A stretch of DNA of 64,000 nt from contig JBAMJV010003090.1 in the NCBI GenBank assembly GCA_037951105.1, forward strand, positions 1 to 64,000. The letters run 5' to 3'. The stretch's first letter is position 1, and each line of letters begins with the position of its first letter. This DNA is from Echinarachnius parma (Eukaryota; Echinodermata; Echinoidea; Clypeasteroida; Echinarachniidae). Under the pieces are notes generated by a model, which had not been told where the DNA came from, did not search any database, and was given only the letters and a program-made list of their open reading frames with translations. Both the position numbers and the translations under genes were made by a program. Below are positions 47,591 to 59,000 of the stretch, one piece after another.

Positions 47591-49180
47591 TCTCACCTGC
47601 TCTCTCAGTGCTTCTAGTCTCCTTTCTCTCTCCTCTTCCTCCTCCTCCAACCTTCTCTCTTCCTCTCTCCGCTCCTCTTCTATTATTATTATTATATTCT
47701 CACCTGCTCTCTCAGTGCTTCTAGTCTCCTTTCTCTCTCCTCTTCCTCCTCCTCTAACCTTCTCTCTTCCTCTCTCCGCTCCTCCTCTATTATTATTATT
47801 ATTATTATATTCTCACCTGCTCTCTCAGTGCTTCTAGTCTCCTTTCTCTCTCCTCTTCCTCCTCCTCCAACCTTCTCTCTTCCTCTCTCCGCTCCTCCTC
47901 TATTATTATTATTATTATATTATTATTATATTCTCACCTGCTCTCTCAGTGCTTCTAGTCTCCTTTCTCTCTCCTCTTCCTCCTCCTCTAACCTTCTCTC
48001 TTCCTCTCTCCGCTCCTCCTCTATTATTATTATTATTATATTCTCACCTGCTCTCTCAGTGCTTCTAGTCTCCTTTCTCTCTCCTCTTCCTCCTCCTCCA
48101 ACCTTCTCTCTTCCTCTCTCCGCTCCTCCTCTATTATTATTATTATTATATTATTATTATATTCTCACCTGCTCTCTCAGTGCTTCTAGTCTCCTTTCTC
48201 TCTCCTCTTCCTCCTCCTCTAACCTTCTCTCTTCCTCTCTCCGCTCCTCTTCTATTATTATTATTATATTCTCACCTGCTCTCTCAGTGCTTCTAGTCTC
48301 CTTTCTCTCTCCTCTTCCTCCTCCTCTAACCTTCTCTCTTCCTCTCTCCGCTCCTCCTCTATTATTATTATTATTATTATATTCTCACCTGCTCTCTCAG
48401 TGCTTCTAGTCTCCTTTCTCTCTCCTCTTCCTCCTCCTCCAACCTTCTCTCTTCCTCTCTCCGCTCCTCCTCTATTATTATTATTATTATATTATTATTA
48501 TATTCTCACCTGCTCTCTCAGTGCTTCTAGTCTCCTTTCTCTCTCCTCTTCCTCCTCCTCTAACCTTCTCTCTTCCTCTCTCCGCTCCTCCTCTATTATT
48601 ATTATTATTATATTATTATTATATTCTCACCTGCTCTCTCAGTGCTTCTAGTCTCCTTTCTCTCTCCTCTTCCTCCTCCTCTAACCTTCTCTCTTCCTCT
48701 CTCCGCTCCTCCTCTATTATTATTATTATTATATTATTATTATATTCTCACCTGCTCTCTCAGTGCTTCTAGTCTCCTTTCTCTCTCCTCTTCCTCCTCC
48801 TCCAACCTTCTCTCTTCCTCTCTCCGCTCCTCTTCTGTTATTATTATTATTATTATATTCTCACCTGCTCTCTCAGTGCTTCTAGTCTCCTTTCTCTCTC
48901 CTCTTCCTCCTCCTCCAACCTTCTCTCTTCCTCTCTCCGCTCCTCTTATGTTAGTATTATTATTATTATTATATTCTCACCTGCTCTCTCAGTGCTTCTA
49001 GTCTCCTTTCTCTCTCCTCTTCCTCCTCCTCCAACCTTCTCTCTTCCTCTCTCCGCTCCTCTTCTGTTAGTATTATTATTATTATTATATTCTCACCTGC
49101 TCTCTCAGTGCTTCTAGTCTCCTTTCTCTCTCCTCTTCCTCCTCCTCTAACCTTCTCTCTTCCTCTCTCCGCTCCTCCTC

Positions 49181-49212
<32 letters not shown>

Positions 49213-49539
49213 TCTCACCTGCTCTCTTAGTGCTTCTAGTCTCCTTTCTCTCTCCTCTTCCTCCTCCTCCAACCTTCTCTCCTCCTCTCTCCGCTCCTCC
49301 TCTATTATTATTATTATTATTATATCATTATTATAATCTGACCTGCTCTCTCAGTGCTTCTAGTCTCCTTTCTCTCTCCTCTTCCTCCTCCTCTAACCTT
49401 CTCTCCTCCTCTCTCCGCTCATCCTCTATTATTATTATTATTATTATTATATTCTCACCTGCTCTCTCAGTGCTTCTAGTCTCCTTTCTCTCTCCTCTTC
49501 CTCCTCCAACCTTCTCTCTTCCTCTCTCCGCTCCTTCTC

Positions 49540-49574
<35 letters not shown>

Positions 49575-49782
49575 TCTCACCTGCTCTCTCAGTGCTTCTA
49601 GTCTCCTTTCTCTCTCCTCTTCCTCCTCCTCTAACCTTCTCTCTTCCTCTCTCCGCTCCTCCTCTATTATTATTATTATATCATTATTATATTCTCACCT
49701 GCTCTCTCAGTGCTTCTAGTCTCCTTTCTCTCTCCTCTTCCTCCTCCTCTAACCTTCTCTCTTCCTCTCTCCGCTCCTCCTC

Positions 49783-49817
<35 letters not shown>

Positions 49818-49907
49818 TCTCACCTGCTCTCTCAGTGCTTCTAGTCTCCTTTCTCTCTCCTCTTCCTCCTCCTCTAACCTTCTCTCTTCCTCTCTCCGCT
49901 CCTCCTC

Positions 49908-49939
<32 letters not shown>

Positions 49940-50029
49940 TCTCACCTGCTCTCTTAGTGCTTCTAGTCTCCTTTCTCTCTCCTCTTCCTCCTCCTCTAAC
50001 CTTCTCTCTTCCTCTCTCCGCTCCTCCTC

Positions 50030-50061
<32 letters not shown>

Positions 50062-53000
50062 TCTCACCTGCTCTCTCAGTGCTTCTAGTCTCCTTTCTCT
50101 CTCGTCTTCCTCCTCTTCCAACCTTCTCTCTACCTCTCTCCGCTCCTCCTCTATTATTATTATTATATCATTATTATATTCTCACCTGCTCTCTCAGTGC
50201 TTCTAGTCTCCTTTCTCTCTCCTCTTCCTCCTCCTCCAACCTTCTCTCTTCCTCTCTCCGCTCCTCTTCTGTTATTATTATTATTATATTCTCACCTGCT
50301 CTCTCAGTGCTTCTAGTCTCCTTTCTCTCTCCTCTTCCTCCTCCTCCAACCTTCTCTCCTCCTCTCTCCGCTCATCCTCTATTATTATTATTATTATTAT
50401 TATATTCTCACCTGCTCTCTCAGTGCTTCTAGTCTCCTTTCTCTCTCCTCTTCCTCCTCCTCCAACCTTCTCTCCTCCTCTCTCCGCTCATCCTCTATTA
50501 TTATTATTATTATTATTATATTCTCACCTGCTCTCTCAGTGCTTCTAGTCTCCTTTCTCTCTCCTCTTCCTCCTCCTCCAACCTTCTCTCTTCCTCTCTC
50601 CGCTCCTCCTCTTTCAAGTCCTGCAAATGTTGCCGGAATGCAACCCTAAATGAGAATAGAAATAGAAAGTTATGTTATAATTATACTACTCCTACTAATA
50701 CTAAGCGGACGCATCCGAGATTGAGTTCACAATGCAACGCCATGAATCTTTATCCACCATGGATGTCTGCAAGTCCTCACACTGGATGTCCCTAGCAATG
50801 CAGTCCATGTACAGTTATAATTATGATCAAGTAGATTTTGGTTTATCCAGCTTTTCACCTAGCTGTCCAGTAATCTTCTCTGTTTATAGGGTCCAAGCCA
50901 GTTTAGCTGACAAAGCAACATAGATACATTAGGTTGTGAAACTGTTCTACTTCATAAATGTGCAGGGTTTTGCTATAGCCGGTCACAAAAAGTAAGTCAT
51001 GTTGCATAGACCTAATTCCCATTTCATCATGTTATAATTGTTTGTAAAATCAATGAACATCAAAACTTTGTTCCATACACTCAAAGTAAGAAATATAAAG
51101 AAATAAAACAATGCTTAAAAGAATCAAGGCAGTATAATTGTAAAATAAATATGGAAAATCAAGAATCTGTGATTCTTGGAGCAAAGCTTGTATCGCAGCT
51201 CCAGTGGATGTGACTGTTGACAAATCTTCCGATGTGGAAATGATTTATATTTTCCATTAGATATACAGTGTGACCATACACATTACAGGGCTCTCCTAAA
51301 TATATTTTTGGTCAAGCCCATTTGGGAAAGTAATCAAGAAAAGGCTAGTCTGTAATGAAATGCTACTAGCCTGAAAAGGGTACATTTATAGACTAAGAAC
51401 ATTAATTGTGTCATTGTTAAAAAAACACTAAATACTAAGTGATGATTGACAAAAGAAAGCCGTGAGAAATAAAATAAATAAAAGAGACACAACTTAACAG
51501 AGACCACAAGTATCTCACCTCTCTTTATCATGCTCAGCCTGAACCGCCATAGCTTGCCTCAGCTCTGCAAGCCGTTCTCTCTTCTTGTCTTCCTCTGCTT
51601 CATGCTCCTGGTGGAGACGCTCCTTGTACGAATGGATCTGTTAATTCAATGAAAACATTATTACTATCATCGTTGTCATCATCATCATCATCATCATCAT
51701 CATCACCGTTGTCATCGTCATCATCATCATCAACATCGTCATCATCATCATCATCATCTCCATCAACTCAGTCTGCAAGCCGTTCTCTCTTCTTGTCTTC
51801 CTCTGCGTCATGCTCCTGGTGGATACGTTCCTTGTAGGAATGGATCTGATAATTCATTCAAAACATTTATACTATCATCATTATCATCGTCATTGTCATC
51901 AACATTAACATCAACTCATCCTGCAAGCCGTTATATTTTCTTGTCTTCCTGCGCTTCATGCTCCTGCATTATTATTATCATCATTGTCATCTTTATCATC
52001 ATCATCATCATCAACATCGTCATCATCATCATCATCTCCATCAACTCAGTCTGCAAGCCGTTCTCTCTTCTTGTCTTCCTCTGCGTCATGCTCCTGGTGG
52101 ATACGTTCCTTGTAGGAATAGATCTGATAATTCAATCAAAACATTATCACTATCATCATTGTCGTCATCATCATTAGCAATGCCATTATCATTAATGTAT
52201 TATCCTACAACATCCTGCCACTAGCAGGCAAATTTTTAGCACTACATTTCTACTACACTTATTTCTTTCTGTACTTTCTTTTGTCTCGTAGCCTGAACTT
52301 TAATATCACAGTCTGCTCCCACAAAACACATAAAACAAAAATAAAGATAAAGAAATTAACAAAATTAAGAAAAAACTTACCTTCTCCTTGTCAGCATTCC
52401 TTCTCTTCTCTTTGTACATCCTTCAGTCTTGCTGTCTCAAATATATTCACTACAGTATTATACTATGCTCCCTAAACACACAGGCCCCACAAGGACATGA
52501 ACAGAAAAGAAAACACAAGATAGACAGAACAGAGTAACTCACCTTTTCCTTCTCAACATTCCTCCTCTTGTCTTCCTTCTGTCTCTCTAGCTCCAGTTCT
52601 TTCTGTACGTCCTTCAGTCTGGCTGCCTCAAATGTATTCACTACAATATTTATACTATGCTCCCTAAACACACAGGCCCCAAAAAGACATTGACTGGAAA
52701 CAAGACACAAGAAAGACAGAAGAGAGTAGCTAGCTCACCTTTTCCTTTTCAACATTCCTCCTCTTGTCTTCCTTCTGTCTCTCCAGCTCCAGTTCTTTCT
52801 GTACGTTCCTCAATCTGGCTGCCTCCAGGTCTGCCTCTATCCTCATAGCCTCCATCTTCTGCTCCCGCCATAACTCCACCTGTTCAAACAAGGGGGAAAA
52901 TGATTGCATATGTTACATGTACATGAAAGAACATAATAAAAGTTGGACATACACAGACAAAAACATGTGAATGCACAATAATTCATTTCTAGTTCACATT

Positions 53001-56000
53001 GGTTTTGTTTTATGTATATATCTTAATGTTCAATTATATCTTCTTCTTTTCTTTTTTTTTGGGGGGGGGGGGGGAGGGGGGGGGGGGGTAGGGGGAGGGG
53101 GGCAAATCTTCTTTTTAAAAATCTTGATTAAACAAAATTAAGGGGCTTCAGGGACGAGCACCGTACGAGGGTTTTCTATAGCTCAGTCGGTAGAGCACCG
53201 GTCTAGCAATCCGGAGGTCTCGGGTTCGAATCCCGATGGAATCCCATTTTCTTTGCCCTTTTTTAATCACAATATATTTCTGGTCAGTTTCTCTATATGT
53301 TTGAATTAATTTGTTTTAATCTTGTCAAAATCCATTTATGTACATGGAATAAATTTGTCCAACTCAGTGACTATACCAGGAGCAGTTCATATATTTCTTC
53401 TCAATCAAACCTTTTGATGCAGCTGTTGACAGATCTCCTCCTGTTTGTTTTTGTTGATAGCAGCTACCTCCTCTAGCTCTGAGGCGAGGCAGGCATCGGC
53501 AAAGATGGCGGCTGCCTTCTCGTAGAGCTCTTGTTTGTCCCTTGCCCAGCAGTCCACCAGAGTCCGACGTAACCGTGTGTAGTAGTGATGCTTGATCGTC
53601 CAGTTCTCATGATCAACCTGTAAATAAATAATAGAGCAGATAAAGGTAAAATTTCATAGAAATCATTCCAATTTTAATACAATTAGGTACAAACTTGGTA
53701 TGCAACCCAACTTGGGGATACTAAGCTTTTCAGAAAAAAACACTTAGACAAGCAAAAATCCAACATGGCAGCCATTTTCCAAGATAATAGTTGTGCTTGA
53801 TCGTCCAGTTCTCATGTTTAACCTGAAAATAAACAAGGATAGATCCAACAAGATACTTTGAATAAATAATGAAATTAGAGAAAAAATAGAAAGTGTCAAA
53901 ATGCAGACGTAGCCGTGTGTAGTAATGGTGCTTGATTGGCAATTTATCATTTGCAACCTGCAGATAAACAGAATGATAAATTAAACATGGTTTTAAAATA
54001 AAATGTTTCCAGTTGTTGCATTAAATTTAAAACACCCGGCATTTATCCTCCATGGCACAGCCAATCTAAATGGAGAATTAACGCTGCTGCCATAGTCGTT
54101 GCCGTAATTATAGACATTTATAAAAAGTGGACAGTTTATAAGAGACTTAACTTGATTTCTTTTGAAACAGCTAGTTTGCATATACTATCAATGTATAGCA
54201 GTCTCCTGATTGGATGTCTCTTGGATACATAAGCCCAATGGGCTAATAACACATTAGATCATTCTAGATTAGAGTCTGTTTGCATAAATAATACATTTTT
54301 TTTAAATCAAAAAAGTTAAGTCTTTCCCGTGCCAATTTTGTCACATAAGGCGGCGCCCATCTCTGATTCATTAGCCCTAGTTAGGCCACACGTTTACTAA
54401 ATGTAGCGAAAGCTACACAAGGGGGCCAGTCCTCTGGTAACTCGTGTGATTAACGTTCCCTTTTCCATACTACGAATGCTGAGCGCCTGGCTAGAAGGCA
54501 GAATTAAGGTACCATTTTTAACATTCTTTGGTATGACCCTGTATGGGTTTGAACCCGGGACCTCCCGTGCATGAGGCGGACACTGTTTGAAAAAAGATTT
54601 TGAAAATAAGTAGAGGTTTAATTACCAGTTCTGATCGTGGTTTCTTAGGGAACTGTTTCCTGAGTCTGTCGATGTACAGCATTCTTCTGTTCTTCATATC
54701 CCTTGGGTACATGGCCACAATGTTCTCGTAGGTCAAGTGGTCATCTCGCGTCCAGCTTCCGTATGGATGTCTAAAATAAAATGAGTTGTAAATTTATGAG
54801 TTGTAAATTTATGTTGATTGGACAGAGAAATAATAGTTACTTACAAGGCAAAAGCATGCAAAGAAAGAATATTCTTTGTAATACTTCTCTAATACAGTGG
54901 AACCTCGTTATAAAGAGGACGGATATAACAAAACCATCTTATAACAAGGTAATTTTGCTGGTCCCCGCTCTTTAAATTGCTTTGTTTTTTTACCCTGAAA
55001 TAATGAGAAACCTGATATAACAAGGTAATATCCATGGTCCCAAGGACCTCATTATAATGAGGTTCCACTGTATAATATTCAGATTCAATGTTCCAAATGG
55101 ATGCTCTAACATGAAATGAGGTGTAAACATTTAATTGAAATAGGATTGAGAATAGTTACTTGCAAGCCCAAGGCATGCAAATAATTAACCTTCTGTTAAT
55201 ACTACTACTAAAAGTAATACTACTATTGATCTAACATTGTTCTACACAGAACATATTTGTGTGTAACTAATACCAAAGCTTCTAACACACTAATACTCAT
55301 CTCATTGTAACACATTATAACCAACCCCCCCCCCCCCCCCACCACCACAGTTAACCATTTCGCATACCAATTGACTTACATATAAGCATGTCTTTGTGCC
55401 TCCTATCCAGGTCTCTCAGTCTGTCCAGGTATCTCTCATCTAGAGACACAAATTCCCAGAGTACGGCATCCCTCAGAGTGATGTCAGGGCATTCCATCAA
55501 CCTCATCCCGCCTCTTACACATCATCAACAACCCCCTGCTCTAACACCATTACTCCTCCCGTTGTAACACATTATAACTCTAGCTCCTCCACTACAGTTA
55601 ACTATTGCGCATGCCAATTAACTCACATAAGCATGTCTTTGTGCCTCCTATCCAGGTCTCTCAGTCTGTCCAGGTATCTCTCATCTAGAGACACAAACTC
55701 CCCGAGGACGGCATCCCTCAGAGTGATGTCAGGGCATTCCAGGACCTCAGCCTCCATGGGGATACCTTCCATCACTTGCTTCTCTGTTCCTGCAAATTAA
55801 AGGAGGGTTGATGTGCACAAAAGTAGATAAAACCATGTTTTTTTTACCGATTCCAGAGAATTTGACAACTCATTTATCATGTGAGAAATATTACACACCT
55901 ACACAGGTATAGAAACAAAAGCTAAAGTTTGTCTCTTTCTCATCTAGGGAGTGATGTCAGGGCATTCCAAGACCTCAGCCTCCATAGAGATACCCTCCAT

Positions 56001-59000
56001 AACCTGCTTCTCTGTGCCTACAAATGAAAGGAGGGTTGATGTGCAAAAACAGATAAAACCATGATTGTTACCAATTCCAGATAATTTGACAACTCATTTA
56101 TCATATGAGAAATGACACCTACACAGGTATAAAAACAAAAGGTACAGTTTGTCTCTTTCTCAGCTAGAGAATGATGTCTGGGCATTCCAGGACCTCAGAC
56201 TCCATGGGGATACCCTCCATGACTTGCTTCTCTGTGCCTACAAAGAAAGGAGGGTTGATGTGCAAAAAACAGATAAAACCATGTTTTTTACCAATTCGAG
56301 ATAATTATCAAGCCTGCTAAAAATACAATAAAAACAATACAAAAATGTGTGATACTATTTATTCATATATTCAATAATACCCCTTGCATATTATATTAAC
56401 TCTTCAAATCTACAACACAACATTGTAAAGTGACTTGAATTTGACAGGCACAAACTCCCCAATGACTGCATCCCTTACGAGTGATGTCAGGGCATTCGAG
56501 CACCTCAGCCTCCATGGGGATACCTTCCATCACCTGCTTCTCTCTGCCTACAAATGTGGGGTTTTTGTGCAAAAACAGATACAACCATGTTTTTTTACCA
56601 ATTCGTGATAATCGTGATCAATCCACTGAAAAACAATAAAAACAATACAAAAATGTGTGATGTACAAAAATGCTTGGCGGAATGCAATTATTCCTGTTTT
56701 TCCTGCAATAACACAGGCCTAGCATGGCGAGCGTGTGGGCAAATTTGTTTGGACAGTCCGCACAGACGTCATAATTCGCGAAGCATGTCGGGTAGTTACA
56801 CAAACATGGCCGTTCCCATCATCTTTTGCCGCCGTAAAAATTAGTAAAATTTGGGTATGTTCACAGAAGGATTTCATGGGATCAAAGTCATGTATCAAAT
56901 TAAATGTCTGTTCACCCTCTAAATGATTATAGTAGCCGAAAGCCATAGTTTCATTGTCCTTTAATGGATCACTTAAAAAAATGACTCTTACCTAGACTGA
57001 TACCCTGCAGGAATCCCGACTCCAGCTCACTCTCCAAAGCCCACTGTTCATTCTCCAGCTGCTTCATCACTTCAGCTTGTTGCTGCTTGACATTCTCAAT
57101 CACATCGCAGATCTCTGCGTGCTGAGCCTCGAGCTCATAATCACCTCGTTGAGCTTTGGTCTTGTTCCTGGCCAGCCAGATTTTCAGATCATCCTGAGAA
57201 AAAATGAAAAACATTAATGCGTTGCTGTAGTTGTTTGAAATTTTCAATCACATCGCAGATCTCTATGTGCAGTGCCTCGAGTTCATAATTGCTTTGTTGA
57301 GCTGTGTTTTGTCCCTGGCCAACCAGATTTTCAGATCATCCTGAGAAAAGACGTTCAAAAGATCGAAAACATGGTAAATTCTGTGAAAAAAAGGAAAAGC
57401 CATTAATGGTTGCCGTTGATGACATTTTCAATCACATCGCAGATCTCTGCGTGCTGTGCCTCGAGTTCATAATTGCTTTATTAAACTTTGTTTTGTCCCT
57501 GGCCAACCAGATTTTCAGATCATCCTTGGAAAAGACATTGAAAGGATTCATTGGTCAATTCTGTGTAAACAAAATGAAACGCCATTAATGGTTGCTGTTC
57601 TTTGACATTTGCAATTATATTTTAAATCTCTATGTGCTGTGCCTCAGGATCATAATTGCCTCCTGAGAAAAGACATTGAAAGGATAGAAAACATGGTACA
57701 CTCTGTGAAAAAGACCTGAAAAGCTTCAATTATATCGCAGAGTATCTGCGTGCTGTGCCCGCGGCTAGTATGCTCCCCGGGGAGTTGAGCATGTTGACAA
57801 GGTAATTATGCGGGTCTGAGCTGTACCAAATGACCAGGGATAATAATAAGCGGTTAGAGGCTGTTCTGGATTGATTAGGCGCTATTGATCTATTATTACT
57901 AGTATTACCTTAAGAGCCCAGACAGGATCTGCGCTGGCTTTCTTGAACCGCTCCAACTCGTCATCTAGCTGCATCTTATAATCCTCAGCCTCCAGCATGA
58001 ACATGGCGATAGATGAGGCCTCCGACGAGCCTTGCATGAACCCCCTCTCTTGGTCACCCTCCCTCCGATGCCGCTCTCCGTCCAGCTTTGTTAGCTCTCG
58101 CTGCCACACGGTGCGGTGCTGCTTCAGAAGAGTGTTCTCTTTACTTGCTTTGGAGAATTCCTGAAGAAAATAATAATAGTAGGGTTAATAATAGTGTAAA
58201 GCGCTTTATAGAGATGATATTGTATCATATTAGGCACTATATAAATCATACATAAATCATATTATTTAAAACAAACAAGGATAAAGAATAAGAAATGCAA
58301 GTAAGTATTAAATGAAAGAGAAATCATGGAACATGTTACAAGTGGATAATTTAGGAGCATTTTTTAAAATCAGTTTAGAACTGCCATGTATATAATGTAA
58401 ATTAGATACAGTTAACCCGTTGCTTACGGGAACCTGGTGGGCTATGTACAAAGTCTATGGGGATTTGAGAATTTTGTAGTGAATGGGTTAAAAAGCACAG
58501 AACTAAGATACTTTCATAAAACAAGCCCCTCTTCTCCAAGCTGATCATTGAAACTTCATTGTTTTTAAACAAATTAAATGGCCTTGGCTCAGAAACTGGT
58601 AAAAAAAGGTTCCCATTTTTTAACAGGCCTCATGCAAACCTATAAACAATAGTTTTCAGGGTCAACAGGTTAAAGACTGAATTAAGAAGCCAAAGCTGTT
58701 TATGTATAATGGTCCATGGGGATGTTTCACAAAGAGTCAAAGTTGAACTTAACTCCAAGTTGGACCTAACTATTATGGAAAGCTGTTATTTCTTTTTGTA
58801 CAATTGTTGAAATAGTTTTTTGAAACGGCATTCATTTTGATAAAAAATAGTTATATTCAATTTGTTATCATCAAAGGGCCTTGAAATCATAGGCCTATAC
58901 ATTTTTGTTAAAAGGCTCAAATACTTGTATTTTGTTGATTTTCAATGTTTTCTTCCAGGGCTATACATGGCTTTCCATAATTGTTAGATCCAACTTAGAG

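Noticed and set aside
47828-50432. Long plus-strand open frames rich in Leu, Ser and Pro
   Set aside because: They are the antisense of the CCDC148 exon-10 array; the repeat unit has few stops in that frame.
45950-50606. CRISPR-like array
   Set aside because: Regular repeats, but the unit is an exon fragment plus splice site plus microsatellite in a eukaryotic gene, without unique spacers.
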